Source: Rhyacophila brunnea (lineage: Eukaryota > Arthropoda > Insecta > Trichoptera > Rhyacophilidae). From it: a stretch of DNA of 64,000 nt. The notes under the pieces are model-generated. The model was not told the origin of the DNA and searched no databases. It was given only the letters and a program-made list of their open reading frames with translations. Where the stretch lies: positions 2,294,001 to 2,358,000 of the forward strand of contig JAGYXB010001793.1 of NCBI GenBank assembly GCA_022495005.1, given 5' to 3'. Positions 32,944 to 45,312 of this stretch are shown piece by piece. How positions within the stretch are numbered: the first letter of the stretch is position 1; each line of letters starts with the position of its first letter. The translations under genes and the position numbers were made by a program.

Positions 32944-35900
32944 AGAATTAAAGATATTGAAATCCTGGACTATAATATCCTCACTTTCACAAGATTACAT
33001 TGTCAAAAATAATATGCATTATTATAAACTTCATATAAGACTAAATCATCAATCAAAAAAGTGTGAGAAATTATATGATCTATTGTGGTTTTAATTTAAT
33101 AAAATGCAATTTTTTTTTTTTTGTAGTACTTATTCCACTTTTAAACAACAGTTTATTTTTGACAGTTAACAAAATAAAAGAAATTATATGATCAATGATA
33201 TGTAAGATTACTAATATGTTTTTTATGCATAATGTCACTTGCTTCTGGATTGAAAATTCTGTCCGGGATTGCAAGTTCTAGTTAAGTCATAACAATTTAT
33301 AATTAATTTGAATACCATTATTATTTATATTTTAGGCTTTCTAGTGACATATTATTTTATTGTGAATTATGTTTAAAATATAATATTTTCTTTTTTGGTC
33401 GTATTTGTATTAATTATTGTACCTTTTTTCCATTATTTATAGTGAAATCACGATGCATAATCCAAAGTTTCACTTCAATAGACAATGTCTATGACTACTG
33501 GTGGGTGAGGGGTGGAGGTAAACTGTTAAGATTCAACATAAATAGTGCACACTAAACTTTGTCAATCATACTTATTTGTTTTCATACATAATTCTGAAAA
33601 CACTCATGAGAAAATATAGCTAATAGAATAGACACCCGGTAGGAATCTATATGTATGTTCAATAATTAGAATGGTACATTCTTAAAATCTTGTGAATTAT
33701 TCATTGAATAAAAGAAATAGTTAATTAAAATTATTAGCAAGTTCAAGTAAGTCACAACAGAAAATTTTTAACCATTATTTTTAAGATGTATAATGTAAAA
33801 CACCGAGAAACGCATACATAGCTAGGTTATGTAAATAAAGCAACACACTTCAAACCAGAACATACTTGACCTACCATTTTGTTTTCAGTGTTACCAATAG
33901 AAGAAAATAATGAACTTATTACCAATACAACCACATGTACAATCGTTCGATTCCAAAATCGAATTGAGTTCATAATTCCTAATACGGAATGCGTGTAAAT
34001 CTCCTATGTATCTAGAATCCATATTCTTAGCATATAAATAAAAAGGGGGTTGGTATTTTGTTTTAACTTATTTATTTGTAAGACCTAATGATATTTATTT
34101 CACATATGGCCCGCCACAGGGAGCAAAATATGTATCCGACATCTACGTAAGTTTAAACAAGCCTTTTATCTTAAAAATATGACCTATAAATAATATTTTG
34201 GTGCATTACAAATAAAATAAAATTTCAAACATAAATCAAACAGTCGCAATTTGTACAATCTCACAGAGTATAATGTAAAGATCTATGAAATAAAATGTTA
34301 ACAAGAAAAAAATGTGCATATTATACAATTATTTGTAATAAAAAAATATGGCTTAAATGAAATAAACATGAGTGTGAATAAATAATAAATTGTGAATAAA
34401 TAATAAATTATCTTTCATTGTGAAAAAACATTTCACAAATTAACAATCACAGACGTATTTAGTCGTTACACTGTTAAAACCTATGTATTACACAGCATAG
34501 TCTAGTAAAACCCGTAATGTTCTAAGTACCACCAAAATTTAAATAAGTATAATTCAATTATAGTAACCGTTGATTTAGTATGTCCATTTTAACCGGTTCT
34601 ACGCTTTCAGCGAATTATCTCGCTCTATGAGACTGTGATCGACAGCCCGCACATACAAATTTCGCCAGTTATCTCGTCCGACTTTAAACTCAAATTACTA
34701 GCCACCGTCGATTGATTTGCATAATCTAAATAATTAAAAGCACAGTGACAGTAACATATCTTTGAATAATTATGAAATACTAAGCCACAAATTATCGGTA
34801 TTACAGCGATTTTAGTAATTAAATTTTCGCTCGACATTCAACGTGTATCGTTAAAAATCTGCGGCCTGTCAGATACTGCCATAGTAATGGTTATTAATCC
34901 TTTCTATGCCGCAATTAGTTAATTGATAGTAATTAACGTAAGAATCGGTGTAATTAAGGCGTGCAAAGACGCTCTGGGCACTTAACCGGTTAAGATTGTA
35001 ATACCTCTAATTTACGTAAAAAATAATCACATCGAAGCAATTACAAACATATTGATAACGAGTCATTTACTACCTGTTATTTAGATAAGATGAAAGTTTA
35101 CCATTGTATATGTGTGCAGTTTTTTTGTTCTTATGTAAAAATTTAAATTTTGTCACATAGGATGTTTTAACAGTGTAATGACAATTTTATCACTAAATTA
35201 AATAAACTATATTTTACAGTGTGGATTGTGGGACATTTTACTTTAATATATTAACAGTTTATAATTTTTTTATGTGTTGGATTTTCTACATAAAATCTGT
35301 CTGTTTCTAATAACTAATAACATAAAAAAATCTACTGGTCCCTGGATAAGCATTTTATTTTCATTGTTTTAAAACAATACATATTATTTATTATATTGAT
35401 AGCGTTGATATTTCATTTAATTTAAACTATTACTATTTGGCTTGAAAGCACTAATAACGCTACGTATGTACATCTATGTACCACAAGCAATTAATCGTAG
35501 AAACAAAATAGTGTTTAGAAATAAATTGTCAACAAAACTGATAAGAATAACGTAATAATTAATTGAGCATTTAAAACAAATTAAATTAATTTACACATTG
35601 AGATTCATTAACTGAGAGTACAATGAAGAAGTAGTCAAACTTAACCAATCAGAGAGAGAGACGGGCCCGTATTTTCCCATACATAAATTTTAATTTACAA
35701 CTTACGTTTCATAAGTCCATCTTGGAAATTTAAAACACCTTTATTTTCATGATACAGTAATAAGTAATAACCATAGAACAGAATATTAATAAGATAGAAA
35801 TGCGAAAGCCGGTTACCATGAACCAACGCTTTGAAGCCGTTTAGGTGTATTACTTAATGAAGTCCATCGAGCGTCCTCAAATAATACTAATATTGAATGT

Positions 35901-37214
35901 TATGTGTATACATAATTATGTGACAAGCTAAATGCATGTTATTATACAGATGTAACTATCAAAAATAAAATATTCTTTAACACATGTTTAAGTTTATCCC
36001 ATATTTCTTCACACTCGAGAGTTTTACTTTCTTACAGTCTACCTACTTCCCATTATTTCAAAAACACTTTAAAAATTATGTAAAAACTGGGAAAAAAATA
36101 AATCAAACTCTCCATACAAAATGAAAATGATTTCTGGCATTTGCGAAGTTTATAAATTTTTCAATCGTATAGATATAAATTATGAGGTTTTTAGACGTGT
36201 TATGGATGCAAGAATATTCCACAATGGTAGACATTTGTTATGTTCATTATATGTAAAATAAATAAATTTGATTTGATTTGATTTGATGATACTAGCGTAT
36301 TCAACAGATGTTTACAATGGATACTGGGTGTATGGTGGAATGACTTTAGGAGTAACGAGGGGATAAGCGAACGCACCAAGCAGCCTCTCATCATGCTCAG
36401 AGTGAAGTGGCGACGTTAGACCTGCCTTGCCGCTAAATACTATCTACAGAGTGAATACGGCAGACCTACGGGATGTTCGTTTGACTTGGAATGATGCAAG
36501 AAGGCTGGCGAGCAACAGGGATTCTAGGAGGTGCATATACTTTAACTAAAGGGCGGATATGGCCGAAGAGAAAGAAAGATTCAACAAAAATGAAATCATT
36601 GACCAAAAATTAAATTTATCAGTTTAACAAGATAGACTGACGACATACATTGCTTTCATTGTAACAATATCTTTCTTATAAAGACACACGCTAATAAAAT
36701 ATGTATACATACACAGGAATTAATTTACCTATATCAAAAATAATTATCAATCTACATTTTAACATTCGGCTTTTGTGCTAATTAAAAAAATATATCACTT
36801 CATTTCTGGGTACATTTTATATTATGTTACATATACTCTCACTATATTAATTATAAGCTACATGTCAGATAGATCCTTTTAACAGTATACCTACTTACAA
36901 TAATAAATTAGTATCAACAGAACTCTTTTAACAGTTAATTGTATGCGGTACTTCTTCCCCATAAGTACGATATTTTAAATAGACACCAACGAATTAATAT
37001 GTTCAACAGAGTATGTTTCATTAGTAAATCGATCGACGATAAATTTACACTTCTGTTTATCGATATATGGAAGCGTATAAAAAATATAAATTGAATACAA
37101 CCATGTCATAAGGAGCCATGTTATATTTCCAGTAAAGTAATATTTTTATTGGTCATAATCGGATCACCGTATGCATTTGTAGATCACGCACCATTCGTGT
37201 GAAATTTGGCTATG
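32944..37214. other. Gene-poor stretch with repeat fragments
   Basis: Holds one arm of the CCTACCTCCACCC repeat (33490-33590), a tRNA-module repeat end (33648-33760) and a LINE tail (36225-36560). The rest is AT-rich without coding signal. Confidence 0.5.
36225..36560 (+). pseudogene. LINE remnants
   Basis: 36225-36285 is a LINE 3' end (GTAAAATAAATAAATTTGAT then TTTGA repeats). 36340-36540 is a broken coding tail matching 14270-14540 (frame reads ADLRDVRLTWNDARRLA). Confidence 0.55.
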
Positions 37215-37216
37215 TA

Positions 37217-37835
37217 CAGTATACTTTCAGTAATCCGCTCTGCTCGATTATCCGACAACTACCATAATCCACCGTTATTTTTACTAGTTGAAAGCACAAA
37301 ATCAAGATCTATAATTGACCGGTATTCTTTGTCAAATTCAATAGTCCGCCGCGTACAAGTATACAACGCAGATGAGACGGGTTTATTTTGGAAACTTCTT
37401 CGTAAAGCGTACGTTCATCGCGAAGAAAGTAATGTACCAGGGAGGAAAGTCCCGAAAGACAGCATCAAAATTATACTGTAATACAATACAACCAGGACAC
37501 ACAAAATTAAGCTTTTGGTTATAGGGAAAGCCAGGAATTCTAAGCCATTCAAGAATATCTGCCTCACTGAACAACTGGTTGTGTCAACTGATTTACTGTA
37601 TAATATTTAGTTAATAAACTTAGTTTATAAATATGTATAATTTTGTAAATGATTTTGATTATAAATAAAACCGTAATTTGCTAGTACTTACAAATTTCTC
37701 AAAAAAACTATTTTTACGAAATATGTACTTGTTTTAATTTTTACCATAATATGTATGTATAAACTATAATCCACCGCTTTCACTAATTGGACACTTGTCT
37801 GGTTTTTGGGGTGGCGGATTACTGAGAGAGTACTG
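37217..37835 (+). mobile_element. Tigger/pogo transposon, internally deleted (619 bp)
   Basis: TA-flanked ends CAGTATACTTTCAGTAATCC and, reversed, CAGTACTCTCTCAGTAATCC. Inside, 37349-37580 encodes VQVYNADETGLFWKLL and, after a stop at 37479, KIKLLVIGKARNSKPFK, the DDE catalytic region of Tigger/Jerky-type transposases. Most of the gene is gone. Confidence 0.82.
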
Positions 37836-37837
37836 TA

Positions 37838-38414
37838 ATTGAAAAATTGAACATTTTCTTAAAATACGTAAGCAATTGGTAGAGAGTACAGGACGATTCG
37901 GCGCCACAGACTGAAAGATAATATATTTACGACTAATCTGAAGTATCCACTCGTAATAAATGACGTTTATAATTGTCACAAAGACTGAACAGTTTACTTT
38001 CACATTTCAATCTTGCATTGAACTGCATCAATATTGTGCAACATTTACAAAATATTCTGCAAATTGCGCACCATATTTCAACAAACTTGATTGACACAAT
38101 ATATTTCGTGAACCTGTTGTTATTTATAACGTATGGATGTTGTTGACATTGATCAATAACAATTATCTTACAATATAATTGATTTGTTTGTCGTCTTATT
38201 GAAGACTAGCATAATAAATATATTATGCCAATCAAAACTTCGTTGAGATCATTGATTTACCATATAGGATAGGCTTTTAGTTAAATTCACATAAGATTTT
38301 ATGCGTACACAATTTCTGACAATCCATAAATCATTCGGGGCTATTTATTGGTCAGCATGTTAGCATTAGACAGTATACAGCCAAGTATTCCAGCATTGTA
38401 TGATTTTATATTAT
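37838..38414. other. Non-coding
   Basis: AT-rich, no element recognised. Confidence 0.35.
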
Positions 38415-38635
38415 AGTCTATAGTGTCGAGGGTCCCAGGTTCGAATCCTGGGTCTGGCAAGTACACATATTGTTTTTTAATTTGTATATGAGTCAGAGTA
38501 TGGACCTAATAGGTTGAGCAAGTAGCTGACATCCATTTCTCGTAAAAATAAAAATCTGTTAATACAAACCTTCCACCCTCTGGAGGCCCATATGATCCTG
38601 TTAGGATCGGACATGGTCAAAAGAAAAGAAGTATG
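38415..38635 (+). mobile_element. SINE family B, plus-strand copy
   Basis: B box CCCAGGTTCGAATCCTGGG near the left end, body reversed relative to the 22430 and 31438 copies; the first part of the head is missing. Confidence 0.78.
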
Positions 38636-38639
38636 ATTT

Positions 38640-39397
38640 TTGGTTTTAAGGGCATCTCCATAAGTACAGCAAAACGGTTATTGCGCAATATCGTTGCAGT
38701 TCAATGCAATATTAGAATGTGAAAGCACATCGTCGACATGTGTCTTTGCAACAATAATCAACCTCACTTTATATTAAATTCTCATATCTACTTCTTAGAT
38801 CCAATCGTAATGAATATGTATTTTTTAGCACACTTTATTCATCTGTGCGGCGCCCAGATCTCCATCGTCCAGTTGTCCTAGCATTCAGAGAGCTTCTTCA
38901 AATCGTCCAGTTCTCCCATTGGTGCAACAGAGATCCATTACTCTCTCAAAGAAGCATCTACATTGCAGTGTTTGGGTAAAACTATATAAAATATTATAAG
39001 TCATCTACGTATTTCCAAATATAGATGTCCACAATTTAATATTCGTGGTGGCTATATTTTTTATTATTTAATTTAATGTTTCGACTATTGGTTTGTCATT
39101 CAATATTCACCTCATTTTGTTTATAACATAATTTACAAATGCATACCAGGTGAATTAAACATTTAATATTAATTGTATTCTATTAAAATACACAGAATCG
39201 TTATTAATTAAAGTATTTGTGCGATGGGACAATATCATGAAATATGGTTATGTTCCGGTCTGATCCCACTTCTGACACTAACACGCTGGGTAGTGCATTA
39301 CGTACATGGATTAAGACTTCCACTTGAACATTTTCATTAACATAAGTTTACTTCCATTGAATCAGTACCCACCTGCAATTAAAAGTTAACGTCTATC
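38640..39397. other. 3' flank of TMEM127
   Basis: First minus-strand AATAAA-type hexamer is at about 39060-39065, roughly 330 bases after the stop. No other feature seen. Confidence 0.3.
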
Positions 39398-39717
39398 TTA
39401 CGGAGTATAAGGTGGAGGCGGAGTAAGCATGGCCAGGTCTCCATCAGGTGACACATCACCGACGAGAGCTCTAGTTACGTTTCCTGCGGAATGTCTCCCA
39501 CTCCTGATTGCTCTCCCTCGCCTGGGAGCAGTGGGGACGAAGGCACCCGTGCCCGCATTCACGATCACAATATTTCTATTGTTACGAGACGATGCGCGGC
39601 CGATGTTGAACGAGTCAAGACCGTCCCAGTCATCGATGAGGTTCCTGGCTTGGATGTTGTTTTCAGGAGATGACGCGCTAAGAAGGTTGGTGGCTGTACC
39701 TAATATTGATATCACAC
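39398..39717 (-). CDS. Tmem127: TMEM127 exon 3 (stop codon)
   Basis: Acceptor ttttgttttag. Encodes the rest of span 4 and a tail of about 90 residues with a basic patch (PRRGRAIRSGRH) and the terminal PPPPYTP. The plus-strand frames here are shadows. Confidence 0.92.
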
Positions 39718-42700
39718 CTAAAACAAAATGCAGACATTAATATCTTGGCACTATGGCCATATATTGACAAATGAAAGGCTAAGATCCATGTGACAACTAA
39801 GTAAAAAATAATTTAAGTGTAGTTTCCACACCACCATATACCAATGGCGAAGGGTGGAGGTAGACTGTTAAGATCTGACATAAATAGTGCACACTTAACT
39901 TTATCAGTGATACGTATTTGTTTTCATCGAACTAAGACGTAAACAAGTATGACTGATAAAGTGTAGTGTGCACTATTTATATTGGATCTTAACAGCCTAC
40001 CTCCACCCCTCGCCGCTGCCACATACCTATATTTCTTACATACCTAGAAATGTAATGTTCTTTGTGGATATAAAAATGATAAAATGTGAATCACTGTCAA
40101 CAAAGATGGTCTCTGAAATCTTCAAAAGTGAAATATCTGAATTCTTAACCTGATAGCTGCCCGTAACGTAACGTTTACGTCATACACGGCGGCTATTCAG
40201 GCGCCCGTACCGTACGATATACGCCGAGCCGTTCTACACGCTTGTATGAGTCAAATATTTATTTATTTAATTTTAAAACGTGTAACTACATTTCTGATCA
40301 GACCTTGCAAGCAAAAAACATTTGTACGGCGCATACATCGAGAGAATAAGGGAATTTCCCGAGAGGCCAAATCAGGGTTAGCTCAAAATTCCCCTGCACA
40401 CTGGGATATCTTGTACAATAGGCAGTTGGTATGATTCGATAGTGATGAGTCAGTTGTCGCCGGAATATCATTTAGTCGGGATGCTAATTCGGAATGCTTT
40501 CTTATTCAGATTTGCGTTATAATTGGAATGTTTTCAATGTTTTTACATTGAAATTTAATTTCTATTGAGTGACCAAGTGTTTTTATTTATATTTCATATA
40601 CAATTTGCGTATAAAAAAGTTTTATATTTACGAGTTTTGTTTTAGATTTTACCTACTAAACTTGAATGAAAAGAAAGATTTTCGATGTTTTTAGATAGAA
40701 ATTGACAAAGGACTAACAAGTGTTGTGACTATTTTTTATTTGTATTTCGGATTCGATTTGCGTATACAAAGTGTTTTATTTACGAGTTTAGTTTTACAAA
40801 TTTTATTATTCAAAATGGATGAGATCGACGAAGTTGGTGAAATCGATAACCTTATCGAAACAGTTGAATCTGAAGACGATGGAAGTGATGATTCGGATGT
40901 CGAACTTGAGGAAACTTTGGAAGTCGATGAAAGTGAAATTATCACACCGGAATCCACTGAAAGACCGACATTTGAGTGGAAATCGGATATGTTTGAGCCA
41001 CGCGCATTTTCCTTCGATGCTAACGTTTCGGGATGCAAAGCTGATAATTTGACTTCGGATGCACTCGAAATGGACTATTTCAAATGTTTCATCGATATTT
41101 CTTTTATTGAAATGTTAGTCCGAGAGACCAACAGACAATTTGTATTTGCCACAAAAAATATCACAGTTTTGAGTGATCGTCTACGGCGATGGGTAGACTG
41201 CACAATTGATGATATGTACACATTTTTGGGGCTGTGTATGCTAATGTCAAGGAATTCACGGAATAAAATATCTGAACACTGGTCTATCCACAGATTGTTA
41301 TTTTCACCATGTTATTCCGAAACCATGTCCAGGAATCGTTTCGAACTGATGCATCGAATGTTGCATTTTTGTGACAATGAAACGCAGGTTCCCGGAGATC
41401 GACTATATAAAATTAGACAGGTCCTGAAGGAACTGAAAATTTCTTTCAAGCAGTACATGTGTCCATATCAGAACATATATATTGATGAGAGTCTTCTCCT
41501 TTTCAAAGGCAGACTTTTATTCCGCCAATTCATCAGGACGAAGGCTAGTCGTTTCGGAATAAAAATTTTTGTAATGGCTGATTGCAAAACTGGTTTTGTC
41601 TTAGATGTAATCATTTATACCGGAAAACAAACTGAAATTGAGAAAAATAATTACATCGGTATATCGGGCAACGTGGTGGTAACGATGCTTGGACCATACT
41701 TGGAACTAGGGCATACATTGTACATTGACAACTGGTACAGCAGCCCAACGTTATTCAAGTATCTTTATGATCACCGGACGAATGCCTGTGGAACCGTAAG
41801 GAGAAACAGAATTGGGATGCCCAAATTTACTAAGAAATTGAAAAAAGGGGAAACCGATACATTCCATACTGACGAAATTATGGCTTTGGCGTGGAAGGAT
41901 AAAAAGGATGTTACAATGTTGTCCACAATTCACAACAATACTTTCAAACCTACTGGAAAAGTAGACTATAAGACTAAAATTCCGATTTCCAAGCCGGAAT
42001 GCATTGTTGATTACAATAAAAACATGGGTGCTGTGGATCGTAGTGATATGATAATTTCTTCTGTAAATTCGACAAGAAAAACTGTCAAATGGTACAAAAA
42101 ACTTTTTTTCCATTTGATAGATTTATCTCTGCTGAATGCCCATGTATTGTTCCAACAAAAAACTGGAAAAAAACAACCGCTGGGTGAATTTCAATTGAAA
42201 GTCATCGGACAACTGATCGAAAAACATAAGTTAGAACCAAAAACTCTTTTGAAGCGAAAAGCACCTTTACCCTCTAGGCTAACAGAAAGACATTTTTTGG
42301 GTAAAATACCACCTACTAACAATAAAATTAATGCGGCAAGAAGATGTTATGTATGTGCCAATACAAAAAATCAGAAAAGACGGAAAGAAACTAGGTATTT
42401 GTGCAAGCAGTGCGACATTGCTCTGTGTTTTGAACCGTGCTTCGAAATTTTCCATACACAAGAAAGTTTTTAGTGATTTTAATGTGTTTAGTATATTTCT
42501 TAGTGCTATAAGTATTTATGGTGACATTTTACAAAAATACTATAAAATTTATTTTTCAAAATACTTATATTAAAAAAAAAAAAAAATTCAACTAATTCTT
42601 GTAAGTGCAGTGTTGTGACAACCCTACCATACCTGAAAATTTTCAGACATTTTCACGAAATTGTGTATGAAAAACTTTTTCGCCGAACTTCAATTGAGGT

Positions 42701-44800
42701 CTCATATATGTAAGTGCATTATATTGGACTTTTCACTATTCTTTTAATTTTTTTATAATATAATTAATTCCTGGGCCCTGGGGAGTATACCTAGTACTTT
42801 CAGCTGGGCTGTTAAAAGGTTAAATATCCCTAGTGGATCTTACCAGCAGCTGTGATGGTATAGAATCCGTATTCGTATGAAACGTCAACATTTCTCATGG
42901 AGGTCCCCCCGCTGGCCTCCTCCTCGATGAGAAGCGTGGTATAATAACAGACTCCCACGATGGCGATGACCCACAAGACACAGAACACGCTCAGGATGCC
43001 GTTCCTGCGGATTATCTTCAGAGTCTCGTTCTTGAGGCTGGCCACGTTGAGGAATATGCCGATGCACGAAAATATCATCACCATGAAACAGAGGAGGATT
43101 ATTATCCGCATGAGGCTAGCGATGCGGCTCGAGACGCACACGAGAGCTGAAAGAAAACACAAAATAGTTTTATTTAGTGAAATTTTATAAAGGCTTTTGC
43201 TAATTATATATACGGACCAAAATGTCGTGACTATGGTGTGGAAGAGTGGGGAGGGTGGTTAGTTTCCTAGTTGGCCAGTATGACATCACAGCCGTGATCA
43301 TTTCGACCATCCATTGAAAATCTTCTGCTCAATATTCGGCAAGTTGTTGACGTAAAATGTCTTATATTTCAGGGGTCACCTCGGCACTCGCTATGTCAGA
43401 CATTTTTTCACAGTGCTCCACCCCTACCTTGACTGGATTCAAATTTTATTTATTTTTTACATAATATAGTGAACATTACAAATTATAAATTTAAGATGTT
43501 CACAACATGACATTTAGAAACAAAGAAATATTATTAAAACAGTATTATATAAAAGTTAATTATTAACAGTAAAAAAGTGTAAATACAAAAAATATTAATT
43601 AGTTGCAAGTACACCGAATGATCTAAGCTGACCCTATTTTAAGAATTTATAAAACAATGCCCACCTATACTCATCCTCACGCAGGTGGAATATGTCAATA
43701 TCCGAAGTGATTTGGTTGAACAGAGTTAATGCCCTCCCAATTGGCATTACCAATGGCAGGTCAGTTCTGCACCTTGGGAGAACAAACAACTTATGCTCCC
43801 GATTTCTAAGATAGTTATCAGGGACACACATGTCAATACTACCAAGAATTCTCATTTTCACCGCGTATAATTCGGAAAAAATACGTGGTCAAATATAAAT
43901 ATCATCTAGTGTTTAAGCTACAGTTAGAAAGCATACCTAAGTGGAAGCCAGTCGGATAAAGACACAGATATAACCTCAAATAAAGGAGTCTCAAAAATTT
44001 CTTTTGAACTCGCTCTACCATAAGGTCATATTTCAACTGATGCGGGGCCCAAACAATCGACCTAATCTCAAGCCGACTTCTAACTAAGGAGTTTTAGAGA
44101 ATTTTTAATACCGTAACATCCGAAAAGACCCGGGAAGTACGCAAGACGACGACGATTTGTAGTGCCTTTTTACAAATGACAGCCATATGAACAATAAATG
44201 TCAGCTTACTATCAAACGCAATGCCAAAACCCTTACAGATGGTATTCGCGAAATGATCTTTCACGATGAACAATACTTCATTTTAAAAGATACAAATATG
44301 CTAAATATAACATACTAAAAAAAGAGTGATCAAAATGTTGATAGCCGTCAACTTCTTTCTGCCTCCCCGTACCCTAGTAGCTAAAACATTTCAACACCCG
44401 CAAAAAAGATCACCAACATTCAACTTGTTGGTGTGACATTTTACAGCATTTTTTATCTACAGCTTTACAGTATCAAACAAATTTCTGGTATATACAAGTA
44501 TATTTAATTCCAAATATACTTACTGGCATTTGATGTATAATAGTAGGATAAAGTCACAGGCGGCAACATGACCTCGTCAATATTCCCATCCTGAAAATTG
44601 TGAGGCGCAGGGCTCCCAGTTGTGGTCCCCACCGATCCAAAGCCAAAGAACTGAGACAGGGCCAGATGCGGTGTACATTGCATCCCTCTCACTCTGAACC
44701 AGGCCGACTGCGCCAGAGCAGTGCAGGCGAGCAGGAATGTCGCCAGGTGAAAAAACGCAGCTATCCTGTTCATCTCATAACTCTTCAGCGGCCATGCCAT
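39398..44800 (-). CDS. Tmem127: Transmembrane protein 127 (TMEM127) orthologue
   Basis: Three exons: 44524-44800, 42844-43146, 39398-39717 (stop 39398-39400); 900 nt, 299 aa. TMEM127 is a small endosomal/lysosomal membrane protein; in mammals it restrains mTOR signalling and receptor trafficking and is a tumour suppressor. Four spans are visible, at about residues 12-34, 107-128, 143-166 and 186-209. Family marks: ALAQSAWFRVRG after span 1, KxxxLKIIRRNG between spans 2 and 3, GFYTITAAGVISILGTATNLL in span 4, and the tail TPPPPYTP, close to human PPPAYTP and a likely WW/NEDD4-type PY motif. It is longer than human (238 aa), mainly in the cytoplasmic tail and first loop. The start is the first ATG, just before span 1. 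Intron 2 contains an antisense piggyBac, intron 1 a LINE fragment. Confidence 0.93.
39835..40030. mobile_element. Small foldback MITE (CCTACCTCCACCC family)
   Basis: Two arms of about 80 bp: GGGTGGAGGTAGACTGTTAA on the left faces TTAACAGCCTACCTCCACCC on the right, and both carry AATAGTGCACAC. Single arms occur at 33490-33590, 47040-47118 and 61752-61812. Confidence 0.75.
40149..42819 (+). mobile_element. Complete piggyBac-like transposon (2.67 kb)
   Basis: TTAA on both sides (40145-40148 and 42820-42823). Ends CCTGATAGCTGCCC and, reversed, CCTTTTAACAGCCC match at 10 of 14 bases. It carries one full-length transposase gene and lies antisense in TMEM127 intron 2. Intact ends plus an intact frame suggest recent activity. 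Confidence 0.9.
40815..42473 (+). CDS. piggyBac-like transposase, intact (552 aa)
   Basis: A cut-and-paste DDD transposase that moves TTAA-flanked elements. I start at ATG 40815 (MDEIDEVGEIDN), which gives the acidic Glu/Asp-rich N-terminus usual in the family; the frame is also open 30 codons upstream. Catalytic aspartates: D224 in YIDESLLLFKGR, D305 in YIDNWYSSPTLFKY, D408 in NMGAVDRSDM. Length fits the family (about 550-650 aa). The C-terminus (about residues 510-548) has paired cysteines (CYVCANTK...CKQCDIALC...CF) like the cross-brace zinc finger that binds the ends. No stop or frameshift interrupts it. Minus-strand frames at 40736-41038 and 41751-42113 are shadows. Confidence 0.95.
   Translation: MDEIDEVGEIDNLIETVESEDDGSDDSDVELEETLEVDESEIITPESTERPTFEWKSDMFEPRAFSFDANVSGCKADNLTSDALEMDYFKCFIDISFIEMLVRETNRQFVFATKNITVLSDRLRRWVDCTIDDMYTFLGLCMLMSRNSRNKISEHWSIHRLLFSPCYSETMSRNRFELMHRMLHFCDNETQVPGDRLYKIRQVLKELKISFKQYMCPYQNIYIDESLLLFKGRLLFRQFIRTKASRFGIKIFVMADCKTGFVLDVIIYTGKQTEIEKNNYIGISGNVVVTMLGPYLELGHTLYIDNWYSSPTLFKYLYDHRTNACGTVRRNRIGMPKFTKKLKKGETDTFHTDEIMALAWKDKKDVTMLSTIHNNTFKPTGKVDYKTKIPISKPECIVDYNKNMGAVDRSDMIISSVNSTRKTVKWYKKLFFHLIDLSLLNAHVLFQQKTGKKQPLGEFQLKVIGQLIEKHKLEPKTLLKRKAPLPSRLTERHFLGKIPPTNNKINAARRCYVCANTKNQKRRKETRYLCKQCDIALCFEPCFEIFHTQESF
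42844..43146 (-). CDS. Tmem127: TMEM127 exon 2
   Basis: Acceptor tttctttcag, donor gtaaga, phase 1 at both ends. Encodes spans 2 and 3 and the start of span 4. It begins only 25 bp beyond the piggyBac target site, so the transposon sits right at this donor. Confidence 0.92.
43441..43880 (-). pseudogene. LINE 3' end, 5'-truncated (family L)
   Basis: On the minus strand, 43861-43634 encodes [20 protein letters not shown] then DIDIFHLREDEYRWALFYKF and a stop, followed by a 3' UTR ending in AAAAAATAAATAAAATTTG. It resembles the end of a non-LTR retrotransposon polyprotein. Same family as 48843-49100 and 58930-59335. It sits in TMEM127 intron 1. Confidence 0.7.
44524..44800 (-). CDS. Tmem127: TMEM127 exon 1 (start codon)
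   Basis: ATG at 44800. Encodes span 1 and the first luminal loop to SNA. Donor gtaagta; leaves in phase 1. Confidence 0.92.
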
Positions 44801-45084
44801 TTTTCAACCGTTTTCGAGACCGCTCTATCAGCAACGATCTATAAATAAAATAATGTGTAAGTACTTAATTGATTTATTGCATTGGTACATAAAATGTGAC
44901 TCGCCACGTGATTTATTGCAGCTCACTGACTAAACGTGACCTGTAATTTTTTTTTGAAGTTATACTTCTTTTGGCGCTTTTGGGAAAACAGATCAGAGTT
45001 TATTTTTGGCGTGTGACGAAGTTACGCGCGCCGATGTAACACATAATTTATTATTATGATTATATTCATTGACAATATTACAAA

Positions 45085-45210
45085 AGATGCCAACCAGCTG
45101 CTAAAAATCATGAACTGGAAAAGACGTACGGAGGACCGTTCCGGCTGGAGGACGGCGGTGGAGGAGGCCAGGGCTCGACTTGAGCTATAGCGCCATCGAA
45201 GAAGAAGAAG
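45085..45210 (+). pseudogene. LINE coding tail fragment
   Basis: Reads MNWKRRTEDRSGWRTAVEEA then RARLEL and a stop, followed by GAAGAAGAAGAAG. The pattern and simple-repeat end are those of a 5'-truncated non-LTR element. Confidence 0.5.
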
Positions 45211-45239
45211 ATTATATTCATTTCGGTCTCAAGGGTACA

Positions 45240-45312
45240 TGCGCATGCGCATAGTGTTATTTAGTTAGTCGTTAGTTAGTAACCCTTTCGACGCGAGCCA
45301 TTTTCGCGGGAA
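45240..45312 (-). promoter_or_regulatory. Candidate TMEM127 promoter motifs
   Basis: TGCGCATGCGCA at 45240-45251 is a perfect 12-bp palindrome matching the NRF-1/erect-wing site. TTTTCGCGGGAA at 45301-45312 matches an E2F site. They are 60 bp apart and 440-510 bp upstream of the TMEM127 ATG, a plausible distance if a 5' UTR exon lies between. The family of promoter is inferred from motifs only. Confidence 0.35.

Noticed and set aside
39429..39740. Plus-strand 103-codon frame
   Set aside because: Antisense shadow of TMEM127 exon 3.
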